This document shows positions 27,643-36,400 of a DNA stretch of 63,118 bases, one piece after another (positions within the stretch are counted from its first letter, which is position 1; each line of letters opens with the position of its first letter). The translations under genes and the position numbers were made by a program. The notes beneath the pieces are model-generated. The model did not search any database and was not told where the DNA came from. It saw only the letters and a list, made by a program, of their open reading frames with translations. This stretch comes from Euzebya sp. (GTDB taxonomy: Bacteria > Actinomycetota > Nitriliruptoria > Euzebyales > Euzebyaceae): positions 1 to 63,118 of the forward strand of contig NZ_CAXQBR010000102.1 in NCBI RefSeq assembly GCF_964222135.1, given 5' to 3'.

Positions 27643-30503
27643 TCGACCTCGCGGCCGCCGCCAACCCCGACTGGGCCGCCGAGGCCGTCGAGCGGCTCGA
27701 CGCCGACGCGCTGCCCGCGGGGGAGGACGCGCGACGCCGCCTGGCGGTGCTGCTCGGGTCGTCCCAGGCCTTCGGGGACCTCCTCGCCAGCCGACCCCAG
27801 CTCCTCGAGGTGCTGGACGAGGCCGAACCCACCGCCTGGGACGCCGCGACGATCCGCGAGCGGGCCCGCACGACCGGGCGGGACGCCGGCTGGCTGCTCG
27901 ACATCCAGCGCGAGGGGTTGCTGCGCGTCGCCCTCCGCGACCTCCTCGGCCTGGTCGACACCCCGCAGACCGCGGAGGAGCTGAGCGACCTCGCCGACGG
28001 CGTCCTCGGCGCCGCCCTGGACGAGGCCGTCGCCGACGAGGCAGCCGACGCCGCGGAGGTCGCCGTCCTCGCGATGGGGAAGCTCGGCGGGCAGGAGCTC
28101 AACTACGTCTCGGACGTCGACGTCATCTTCGTCCACCGCGGCGACACCGCCGCGGCCGAGCGGGTCGCCCGCCGCGTGATGCAGGTGGCGGGCGGCCACG
28201 GACCGGGCGGGGTCTGCTACGAGGTCGACGCGAACCTCCGGCCGGAGGGTCGCAACGGGCCGCTGACCCGCACCCTCGAGAGCTACGAGGCCTACTACGA
28301 GCGCTGGGCGAAGACCTGGGAGTTCCAGGCGCTGCTCAAGGTGCGCCCGATCGCCGGGCCGCCGGACCTCGGCGAGGCGTTCGAGGCGCTCGTCGCGCCG
28401 CGGGTGTGGCCGGAGTCGCTCGGCGGGGACGCGGTCGAGGAGATCCAGGCCATGAAGCGCCGCGTCGAGCGGTCGAAGCCGGTGGTGCGGGACGGGGAGC
28501 GGCAGCTCAAGCTCGCCCCCGGCGGGCTGCGCGACATCGAGTTCGCCGTGCAGCTGCTCCAGCTGGTCCACGGCCCCGCCGACCCGGAGCTGCGGGCGCG
28601 CGGCACCCTGCCGGCGCTGTCGGCCCTGGCCCACGGCGGGTACGTCGACGACGGCGACGCCAACCTGTTCGACGACGCCTACCGGTTCCTCCGCACCGTC
28701 GAGCACCGCCTCCAGCTCCGCCAGCTGCGCCGCACCCACACCATCCCCGCAGACGATGCCGAGCGGCAGCGGCTGGCCCGCACCGTCGGGTTCCGCGACC
28801 TGCCGGTCCGCAGCGCCGTCGAGGCGTTCGACCGCGAGCTCGCCCGCGTCCGGACCGGCGTGCGGCGCATCCACCAGCAGCTCTTCTACCGGCCGCTGCT
28901 CGCCACGATCGCCTCCTGGGGCATCGACGAGCGCGTCGCCGACGGGCAGCTCGTGGACGGGCAGGTCGCCGAGGATCGCCGACTCGACGCGGACGCGGTC
29001 CGCACCCGCCTGCACGCCCTGTCCTTCGACGCGCCCGGGCAGGCCCTCCGCCACCTCGAGGCGATGCTGCGCGGATCGGGGCGCACCGCCCGCCAGCTGC
29101 GCGTGGTCCTGCCGGCCATGCTCGAGGCGCTGAGCGACACCCCCGACCCCGACGCCGGCCTGGCCGCCCTCCGGTCGCTCGCGGAGTCCCTGCGGGACAA
29201 CCCGCGGTTCCTCCGGACCGTGCGGGACAACCCGGCGGCCGCCCGGCACCTCGCCCGCGTCCTCGGGGCCAGCCCGCGCCTGGGGGAGTGGTTCGGACGC
29301 CAGCCCGAGGTGCTGCGGCTCTTCGACGAACCCGAGGCGCTCGCCCGACCGCGCACCCGCGAGGAGCTGCACGCCGGCGCCGCCGGGTTGGTCCGCCGCG
29401 GGGGCGGGGGGACCAGCGGTGACGCGCTGCGGCGCTACAAGCGGCGCGAGGCGCTCCGCGCGGCTGTCCGGTCGGTCACGGGGGAGGCGGATGTCGTCAC
29501 CGTCGGCCAGGAGCTCACCTGGCTGTCAGAGGGGCTGTTGCAGGCGGCCCTCGCGACCGTGCTGGCGGACGAGGACGTCCGCCTGTCGATCATCGCCCTC
29601 GGCCGGTTCGGGGCGGGGGAGCTGAGCCACTCCTCGGACCTCGACGTCATGTTCGTCCACGAGGGGGACACCGCGGTGGCCGAGGAGGCGGCGACCGCCG
29701 TCGTCGACCTGCTGGCCCAGATCACGCCGGAGGGTGCGGCGTTCCGCATCGACACCGGCCTGCGCCCCGAGGGGCGGCACGGGCCGCTGTCGCGCAGCCT
29801 CGACTCCCACCTGGCCTACTACGGCCGGTGGGCGGGGGACTGGGAGCTGCTTGCGATGACCCAGGCCCGCCCCGTCGCGGGTGACGAGGCGCTCGGACAG
29901 GCCTTCATCGACGGGATGCGGCCCCTGGTCTACGCCGACCCGGTCCCGACCGAGCGCCTGGTGGCGGTGCGGAAGATGAAGGCCCGCCTCGAGTCCGAGC
30001 GCGCCGGGGGGAAGGCGCCGCGACCCGCCGCCCAGCGGCCGCGCCGGACCCCCCCGTCACGCCCGCGGAGCGTCCGGTCCATCACCGCCCAGGGGAGCGG
30101 CCGCGGCGGGCCGCGGACCTCGCGCGACGACCTCAAGCTCGGTCCGGGCGGGCTCAGCGACGTCGAGTGGACCGTCCAGCTCCTCGGGCTGGTGCACGGC
30201 GCGACCGACCCGTCGGTCCGTGTGCCGGGGACGCTGCCGGCACTCGACGCCCTGGTGGCGGCCGGGGCGCTGACGGGGGAGGAGGGGGTGTGGCTCAGGT
30301 CCGGCTGGACGCTGCTCAGCCAGGTCCGCAACACCCTCTACCTGGTGGGGGAGCGGGAGACCTCGTCGCTCCCGCAGTCACCCGACCGCCTGGCCCGCCT
30401 CGCCCACGCCATGCACTACGACGCCATCCAGGAGCTGACCCAGGACGTCGACCGGGCGCGCCGCCGGATCCGCAAGGTCTTCGACCGGCGGTTCTTCGCC
30501 TGA
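27639..30503 (+). CDS. glnE: Bifunctional glutamine synthetase adenylyltransferase/adenylyl-removing enzyme
   Basis: Controls glutamine synthetase by adding or removing AMP. The 954-residue protein (about 40 shorter than mycobacterial GlnE) has two nucleotidyltransferase-like halves: the adenylyl-removing domain with GKLGGQELNYVSDVDVIF (about 146-163) and the adenylyltransferase domain with GRFGAGELSHSSDLDVMF (about 654-671). Each is followed by an RPEGR and a KLxPGGL block. A basic, low-complexity insert of about 40 residues (787-828) interrupts the second half. The GTG start at 27639 overlaps the glnA2 stop. The glnA2-glnE order is that of Mycobacterium. Long antisense and other-frame reading frames here are shadows. 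Confidence 0.94.
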   Translation: MIDLAAAANPDWAAEAVERLDADALPAGEDARRRLAVLLGSSQAFGDLLASRPQLLEVLDEAEPTAWDAATIRERARTTGRDAGWLLDIQREGLLRVALRDLLGLVDTPQTAEELSDLADGVLGAALDEAVADEAADAAEVAVLAMGKLGGQELNYVSDVDVIFVHRGDTAAAERVARRVMQVAGGHGPGGVCYEVDANLRPEGRNGPLTRTLESYEAYYERWAKTWEFQALLKVRPIAGPPDLGEAFEALVAPRVWPESLGGDAVEEIQAMKRRVERSKPVVRDGERQLKLAPGGLRDIEFAVQLLQLVHGPADPELRARGTLPALSALAHGGYVDDGDANLFDDAYRFLRTVEHRLQLRQLRRTHTIPADDAERQRLARTVGFRDLPVRSAVEAFDRELARVRTGVRRIHQQLFYRPLLATIASWGIDERVADGQLVDGQVAEDRRLDADAVRTRLHALSFDAPGQALRHLEAMLRGSGRTARQLRVVLPAMLEALSDTPDPDAGLAALRSLAESLRDNPRFLRTVRDNPAAARHLARVLGASPRLGEWFGRQPEVLRLFDEPEALARPRTREELHAGAAGLVRRGGGGTSGDALRRYKRREALRAAVRSVTGEADVVTVGQELTWLSEGLLQAALATVLADEDVRLSIIALGRFGAGELSHSSDLDVMFVHEGDTAVAEEAATAVVDLLAQITPEGAAFRIDTGLRPEGRHGPLSRSLDSHLAYYGRWAGDWELLAMTQARPVAGDEALGQAFIDGMRPLVYADPVPTERLVAVRKMKARLESERAGGKAPRPAAQRPRRTPPSRPRSVRSITAQGSGRGGPRTSRDDLKLGPGGLSDVEWTVQLLGLVHGATDPSVRVPGTLPALDALVAAGALTGEEGVWLRSGWTLLSQVRNTLYLVGERETSSLPQSPDRLARLAHAMHYDAIQELTQDVDRARRRIRKVFDRRFFA

Positions 30504-30526
30504 TCGGGGCAGACGTCCCGGACCGC

Positions 30527-30532
30527 TAGCAT
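30527..30532 (+). promoter_or_regulatory. -10-like box TAGCAT of a probable leaderless promoter
   Basis: TAGCAT ends nine bases before the GTG of the VOC gene, which lacks a Shine-Dalgarno sequence. Confidence 0.5.
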
Positions 30533-30541
30533 CCCCCGCGC

Positions 30542-30874
30542 GTGCTAGCCGAGATCATCATCACCGTCGCCGATGTCGACGAGGCCGTCAGCTTCTACAC
30601 CGAGACCGTCGGCCTCGAGTACCTCCGCCGCGTCCGCGTCGACGAGACGAGCCTGGTGCTCCTCGACGCCGGCGGCACGCGCGTGGCGCTGATGGCCGGT
30701 CCCGACCCCTCGATCCGGCTGGCCTTCGCCAGCAGCGACGTGGAAGCCGACCACCGGCGGCTCGGACGACGCCAGGTCGACACCCCGATCGCCCCGACCC
30801 GCGCGCAGGGCGGCATGGTCCTGCCCTTCGCCGACCCGTGGGGGAACCCCCTCGCGTTCTGGGAGGCGACGTGA
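30542..30874 (+). CDS. VOC (glyoxalase/bleomycin-resistance) family protein
   Basis: A 110-residue single VOC domain. It opens with EIIITVADVDEAVSFYTETVGLEYLRRV and ends with MVLPFADPWGNPLAFWEAT, the two halves of the beta-alpha-beta-beta-beta fold. The metal positions are unclear: the first-strand His typical of glyoxalase I is absent (Glu4 instead), so it may be non-catalytic or bind a ligand. Its stop overlaps the next start in GTGA, so the two genes are co-translated. Confidence 0.85.
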   Translation: MLAEIIITVADVDEAVSFYTETVGLEYLRRVRVDETSLVLLDAGGTRVALMAGPDPSIRLAFASSDVEADHRRLGRRQVDTPIAPTRAQGGMVLPFADPWGNPLAFWEAT

Positions 30875-31302
30875 GCGGCGGCGGGCTCGTGATCGGCTGG
30901 CGGGAGTGGATCACCCTGCCCGACCTCGGCGTCACCGTGAAGGCGAAGGTCGACACCGGCGCCAGGACCTCCGCCATCCACGCGTTCGACATCGTCCGCG
31001 ACGGCGACGAGCTGTCCTTCGCGTTGCACCCCCGCCAGCACGACGACGAGCACGTCGTCGCCGTCACCTGTCCCCTCCTCGACGTCCGGGAGGTCCGCTC
31101 GTCCTCGGGGCAGGTGCAGGAGCGGTACGTCATCAAGACGTGGGCGAAGCTGCACCGGCGCCGCTGGCAGATCGAGCTGACCCTGGCCAGCCGCGACGAG
31201 ATGGGCTTCCGGATGCTGCTCGGGCGCACCGCCATGCGCGGTCGCTTCCTCGTCGACCCGGCGGCCAGCTACCTCGCCGGCGGCGGTGAGGACGCCGCCT
31301 AG
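30871..31302 (+). CDS. Retropepsin-like aspartic protease, putative ATP-dependent zinc protease family (COG4067)
   Basis: A 143-residue protein of the RimK-associated retropepsin-like family. The N-terminal IGWREWITLPDLG, the aspartyl motif AKVDTGARTSAIHA, a long strand pair (RYVIKTWAKLHRRRWQIELTLASRDEMGFRMLLGRTAMRGRFLVDP) and the ending SYLAGG are diagnostic. Relatives occur with RimK-type ATP-grasp ligases; none is nearby. The protease label comes from the fold and the DTGA motif; the substrate is unknown. GTG 30871 overlaps the VOC stop codon. Confidence 0.87.
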   Translation: MSGGGLVIGWREWITLPDLGVTVKAKVDTGARTSAIHAFDIVRDGDELSFALHPRQHDDEHVVAVTCPLLDVREVRSSSGQVQERYVIKTWAKLHRRRWQIELTLASRDEMGFRMLLGRTAMRGRFLVDPAASYLAGGGEDAA

Positions 31303-31379
31303 CACCGCCTACCCTGCGCGACCCGCACCGGTTCCACGTCACCGTGCGTCCACACCACTACGGTCTCCTTCGCGACAAC

Positions 31380-31496
31380 TTCACGCTTCGTGCCCGAAAC
31401 CGTGGCACCATTACGCAATGTGACGGGCTTGCCCGTCACGATCACGCCGCACGCGGGGCTCAAGCCACCCGGGGGGCGTGACGATCAGGACGAGAG
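31380..31496 (+). promoter_or_regulatory. Structured leader of the exopolysaccharide locus
   Basis: Part of the 194-base gap before the first polysaccharide gene. It holds a perfect inverted repeat GTGACGGGC-TT-GCCCGTCAC (31420-31439) and a second stem TCACGCC/GGCGTGA (31442-31448 with 31475-31481) enclosing a GC-rich loop. As RNA the first folds as an 8-bp stem with a CTTG loop. It could be an operator, an attenuator or a cis-acting RNA; no known riboswitch consensus was recognised. AGGA at 31487 is the ribosome-binding site of the next gene. Confidence 0.5.
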
Positions 31497-31988
31497 ATGC
31501 ACCACGCCCCTGCAGCACCACCGCGCCACGGCCCACGGCAGACCGTGCTCATCGTCGGGTCCTCCGGCGGGCACCTCACCCAGATGCGCGCGCTCGAGCC
31601 GTGGTGGTCCAAGCACGACCGGGTCTGGGTCACCTTCGACATGGTGGACGCGAACAGCTCGCTCGAGGGCGAGGAGGTCGTCTACGCCTACCACCCGACG
31701 ACCCGCCACATCCCGAACCTGCTGCGCAACCTGTGGCTGGCCTGGCGGGTGCTGCGGCGCACCCGGCCTGACGTGATCGTGTCGTCCGGGGCCGGCGTGG
31801 CGCTCCCGTTCTTCCTGCTCGGGCGCCTCTTCGGGGTGACCACCGCCTACATCGAGGTGTACGACCGCATCGACACCCCGAGCCTGACCGGCCGGCTGTG
31901 CCGTCCCCTCAGCACGCTCTTCTTCCTGCAGTGGGAGGAGCAGCTGCGGAACTACCCTGGCGCCGTGGTGATCGGACGGCTGCTGTGA
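31497..31988 (+). CDS. ALG14/PssD-like glycosyltransferase subunit
   Basis: The membrane-associated half of a two-subunit UDP-sugar glycosyltransferase (ALG14-ALG13 in eukaryotes, PssD-PssE or EpsF-EpsE in bacteria) that adds the second sugar to a lipid-linked carrier. The 163-residue protein has the N-terminal VLIVGSSGGHLTQMRALEPWWSKHDRVWVTFD, the central NLWLAWRVLRRTRPDVIVSSGAGVALPFFLLGRLFG helix region and AYIEVYDRIDTPSLTGRL. ATG 31497 has AGGA six bases upstream. Its stop overlaps the start of its partner gene (GTGA). First gene of the polysaccharide locus. Confidence 0.92.
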   Translation: MHHAPAAPPRHGPRQTVLIVGSSGGHLTQMRALEPWWSKHDRVWVTFDMVDANSSLEGEEVVYAYHPTTRHIPNLLRNLWLAWRVLRRTRPDVIVSSGAGVALPFFLLGRLFGVTTAYIEVYDRIDTPSLTGRLCRPLSTLFFLQWEEQLRNYPGAVVIGRLL

Positions 31989-33427
31989 CCGCACTCGACC
32001 AGGCGAGGCCCGCGGCGTCGCCGTTGCCCGAACGTCCCTTCGTCCTCGTCACCGTCGGTACCGACCACCACCCCTTCGACCGGCTGGTCGAGTGGGTGGA
32101 CCGCTGGGTGGCCGCGCGGGGGCCCGCGGTGGCCTGCGTCGTGCAGTACGGCACGTCGGCGTCGCCGACGGCGTCGACGGGGACCGCCTACCTCGAGCAC
32201 GACGTCCTCGTGTCCGCGATGAGCCGGGCGACCGCGGTGGTGTGCCACGGCGGGCCCGGGACGATCCTCGAGGCGCGCGCCGCCGGCCACGTCCCGATCG
32301 TCGTGCCGCGGTCGAAGGCGCTGGGCGAGCACGTCGACGACCACCAGGTCCACTTCTCCCGCCGGCTGGCGGACAACGGCGACGTGGTGCTGGTGGGATC
32401 CGCCGACGCCCTGGCCGAGGCCCTCGACCAGGTCCTGGACGGTGAGTCCGAGCCGGCGGCCGTGACCGGGGACGACGGGACCTGCTCGGCGGTCGAGGTG
32501 TTCGAGGCGATGGTGGACGACGCGGTCGCCCAACGGCAGCGGTCCTCACGCCGACGTCGCCGCCGTGGGCAGACCGCGGGCCTGGACCACCTCGGGGCGG
32601 GCTCGACGGCGACCGCGGAGCCTGCGTCCGACCAGGTCGGGGTCCTGCTGATCGCGGGGATGGGCCGGAGCGGCAGCACGCTGCTCGACCGCATGCTCGG
32701 CGAGGTGGAGGGGTGCGTCTCGCTCGGCGAGGTCGTGCACCTGTGGAGCCGCGGGGTCCGCGACGACGAGCGCTGCGCCTGCGGGGAGCGCTTCAGCCGC
32801 TGCGCGTTCTGGACCGCGGTGGGCGAGGAGGCCTTCGGCGGCTGGGCGAACGTCGACGTGGAGGCGGTGCTCGCCGCGCAGCGGGCCGTCGAGCGGGACC
32901 GCCACCTGTTGAAGCTCGCCACCCGCCCGGGGGTCCTGCGCGGGTTCGACGCCGACGTCGAGGCCTACGGCCGGTCACTGCTGGCGGTGTACCGCGCCGT
33001 GCAGCGCCTGACCGGCGCCCGGTGGCTGGTCGTCTCGAGCACGGACGTGGCGACGATGTACCTGCTGCGCCGCCTCGACAGGGTCGACCTCCGGATCGTG
33101 CACCTCGTCGGCGACGCGGGCGCCCGCGGCGACGCTGGCCTCGGGCGCGCTGCGAGCGCGGTCGTACGGTCCCTGTGGTACAACTCACGCCTGCACCCGT
33201 TCGGGGCGACCGGTGTGCCGTCGTCGCGGGTGCGCGTCAGATCACTGGTCGCACATCCGCGATCGCACCTGGAGCACGTACTGGACCTCATCGAGATGTC
33301 CGATGCCTCGCCGCCCGTCCCAGAGGGCGCGCGACGGGCGACGCTCGACCAGTGGGGCATCGACCCCTCGGCGCACGCGGTCCCACGTCCCACCTCTTCC
33401 CGCTCCACGCCGCGTCGGCGGCTGTGA
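31985..33427 (+). CDS. ALG13/PssE-like glycosyltransferase fused to a sulfotransferase domain
   Basis: A 480-residue two-domain protein. Residues 18-180 are the PssE/ALG13 catalytic half (LVTVGTDHHPFDRLVEWVD, CHGGPGTILEARAAGHVPIVVPR, EHVDDHQ), expected to dock on the preceding protein. An Arg-rich linker (181-216) leads to a sulfotransferase-like domain with the PAPS phosphate loop GMGRSGSTLLDRML (225-238) and the bacterial C-x-CG...SRCAFW cluster. The usual 3'-phosphate motif (LVRDPR...S) is changed to LVGDAGARGD, so catalytic activity of this half is uncertain. PssE proteins normally end after the first domain. The reading frame is continuous; GTG 31985 overlaps the previous stop. Confidence 0.88.
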   Translation: MTALDQARPAASPLPERPFVLVTVGTDHHPFDRLVEWVDRWVAARGPAVACVVQYGTSASPTASTGTAYLEHDVLVSAMSRATAVVCHGGPGTILEARAAGHVPIVVPRSKALGEHVDDHQVHFSRRLADNGDVVLVGSADALAEALDQVLDGESEPAAVTGDDGTCSAVEVFEAMVDDAVAQRQRSSRRRRRRGQTAGLDHLGAGSTATAEPASDQVGVLLIAGMGRSGSTLLDRMLGEVEGCVSLGEVVHLWSRGVRDDERCACGERFSRCAFWTAVGEEAFGGWANVDVEAVLAAQRAVERDRHLLKLATRPGVLRGFDADVEAYGRSLLAVYRAVQRLTGARWLVVSSTDVATMYLLRRLDRVDLRIVHLVGDAGARGDAGLGRAASAVVRSLWYNSRLHPFGATGVPSSRVRVRSLVAHPRSHLEHVLDLIEMSDASPPVPEGARRATLDQWGIDPSAHAVPRPTSSRSTPRRRL

Positions 33428-33452
33428 TCCTCGCAAGACCCTAGGCGGAACC

Positions 33453-36400
33453 ATGTACCCCTCCCGATCGCAGACCCGCATCCGCACGGTGGTGCTCGCA
33501 GTCCTCACCGTGCTGTGCACGGTGGCGCCGCTCGTGCCGGCCGCCGCGGTGCAGGTGCCCCTCGACGTCCTCGTCAGCGCCGACCCGGCGAACAACACGC
33601 CGCACGCGCTGAACGGACGCGTCAACGCGATCATGCCGGTCGGTGACCGGGTGATCGTCGGCGGATCGTTCACACGCATCGCCAACGAGGGCGACGGCAC
33701 GCCCATCGACCGCCCCTACCTGTTCGCCTTCGACGCCGCCACCGGCGTGATCGACACCGGGTTCAACCCCGCGGTGAACGGGACGGTGGAGGCCATCGAC
33801 GTGTCGGATGACGGCACGGCGCTGTTCGTCGGCGGCGCGTTCAGCTCCGCCGGCGGTCGCGCGCAGCAGAACTTGGCGAAGCTCGACGCCGCGACCGGCG
33901 CGGCGGATCCCGCCTTCGACGCTGCGCCCAGCCACCGTGTGCGTGACGTCGTGCTGTCAGGCAGTCGCGTGTTCATCGGCGGTCTGTTCTGGAACGTGAG
34001 CGGCGCCCACCGCAGCGGCTTCGCAGCCGTCGACGCGGTGACCGGTGCCGTCGATCCCGGTGTGGACCTCGAGTTCGCCGACCCGTTCGGGAACGGTGGC
34101 GTCGTCCAGACGATGAAGCTGGACGTGACGCCGGACGGGACCCGTGTGGTGGCGATCGGGAACTTCGGCACAGTCGAGGGCCAGCCGCGGTCGCAGATCG
34201 TGGTGATCGAGGTCGACGGGCCGCAGGCACGTGTCTCCGATTGGCACACCGGCCTGTACGCCCAGACCGCCTCCAACGGGGCTTCCTGGTGTTCCCCCTC
34301 GTTCCACAGCTACATGCGCGATGTGGACATCGCCCCCGACGGGTCGTACATGGTGGTGGTCACGACCGGCGCCTACCGCGCGGGGCGGTTGTGCGACTCA
34401 TCGGCGCGCTGGGAGCTGGGTACGTCCGGGCCGAACCAGACGCCCACGTGGGTCAACCACACCGGTGGTGACACCCTCTACGGCGTGGCGGTCACCGGTG
34501 AAGCGGTCTACATCGGTGGGCACAACCGCTGGGTGAACAACCCCTTCGCGGGCGACCGGCAGGGGCCGGGGGCCGTCCCGCGCGAAGGGCTCGCGTCCCT
34601 CGATCCGACGAACGGGCTGCCGTTCTCCTGGGACCCGGGCCGCGACCTCGGCGTCGGTGTGTTCGACATGGTGACCTCGCCCAGGGGGCTGTACATCGGC
34701 AGCGACACCGATCGCGTGGGTCGTTGGGAGTATCACGGCCGGTTGGCGATGTTCCCGTCGGCGACCGGTGCTCCCATCCCGCCCGCTCACCCCGGACCCA
34801 TCCCCGGGCAGCTGCTCACCGGGTCCGGGAACGCGCTGACGTCAGCGGCCTTCGACGGGACGACGGTCGGGACTCCCGCGCCGATCGCGGGGCTGGACTG
34901 GTCCCGGGTCCGGGCGGCGATGGTGTTGAGCGGATCGCTCTACACCGCCGAGTCCGACGGGACCTTCCGGGTCCGCCCCTTCGACGGCGCCACCGCAGGC
35001 CCGTCCACCTCCCTCGACCTCCGCGGGCTCACCAGCAGCCACTTCCCGGTGGGCTTCCTCAACGGGATGGCCTTCGACGCAACGCGTGGGCGGCTGTACT
35101 ACACCGTCCAGGGGCAGAACCGCCTCTACTACCGGTACTTCACCCCTGAGAACGGCGTCTTCGGCGCCGAGACCTTCATCGCCGCCGAGGGTGGCCCGCT
35201 CAACTGGAGCAACGTCCGAGGCCTGCACCTCCACGGCGATCAGCTGTACACGACCGGCACGGACGGCAACCTCTCACGGACGTCCTTCGTGGACGACGCG
35301 GTCGTCCCGGGGACCACGACGGTGGTGTCCGGACCGGCGGTCGGGGACGGTCGCACCTACTCCGGTCGCGGGCTGACGGTCCACTCGCCGTCCGGTCACG
35401 TCGGCCCGAACGTCCCACCCGCCGCACGGGCCACCGTGACGTGCGTCGAGGCGACGTGTCGGTTCGGGTCCACGGGGAGCCACGACCCTGACGGGATCCT
35501 GTCGTCGTTCAGCTGGGACTTCGGAGACGGCACGACCGCCTCGGGTCCCGGCGCCGAGCACACGTTCGGCGACGGCGCCTTCACGGTCACCCTCACTGTC
35601 ACCGACGCCCGTGGGGCGAGCGCATCGACCACCGTCCCCGTGTCGATCTCCCAGCCCCCGGTCGCGGCGTTCGACGTGACCTGCACCCACCTCGAGTGCC
35701 AGTTCGACGCGTCGACCTCCACCGACGGGAGCGAGATCACCTCCTACGCCTGGGACCTGGGCGACGGTACGACCGCGACGGGGGTGACGGCGGCGCACAC
35801 CTACGCGAACCCCGGCACCTACGAGGTGGTCCTGACGGTCACCGACGACACCGGCCTGACCGCGACGACCAGCCGCGAGGTCAACGTCAGCGACGCCTTG
35901 GAAGCCATCACCTTCCTGGGTTCGTCGTCGGTGACGGACAACCGCACATCGTTCACCGTCGAGGTGCCTGACAGCGTCCGGCCCGGCGACCTGATGGTCC
36001 TGTTCGCCTCGTTCAACGAGACCGACCAGAACCCGCAACCCACCACCCTCCCTGGCTGGACCAGCCTGGACACCGTCGTGGCCGGCCGCCTGAGGACCAG
36101 CGCCTGGTGGCGGATCGCTGAGGTCGGCGACGAGACCAGGGCGGAGACGCTGAGCCTGAACCGGTACCTCAAGGGTGACGTGACGCTGCTGGCCTACGGC
36201 GGCACCAGTCCGACCGTGCCGGTGGCGATCGCCGCCGGGCAGGCAGAGACCGAGTACCGGACCGAGCACACCACCCCGGTCGTCCCATCGGGTCTGAACG
36301 AGGGCACGGTCGTGTCGTACTGGGCCGACCGCACCTCCGGGACCACCTCCTGGTCGGTCCCCGCCGGCCAGAACGTGCGTCACGAGGGCTACGGCCTGGG

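Noticed and set aside
31419-31440. CRP-type binding site (TGTGA...TCAC)
   Set aside because: The half-sites are 12 bases apart rather than 6, so the palindrome does not fit the CRP consensus.
31303-31496. Cyclic-di-GMP or cyclic-di-AMP riboswitch before the polysaccharide locus
   Set aside because: None of the conserved core sequences of these riboswitches is present, although stems are.
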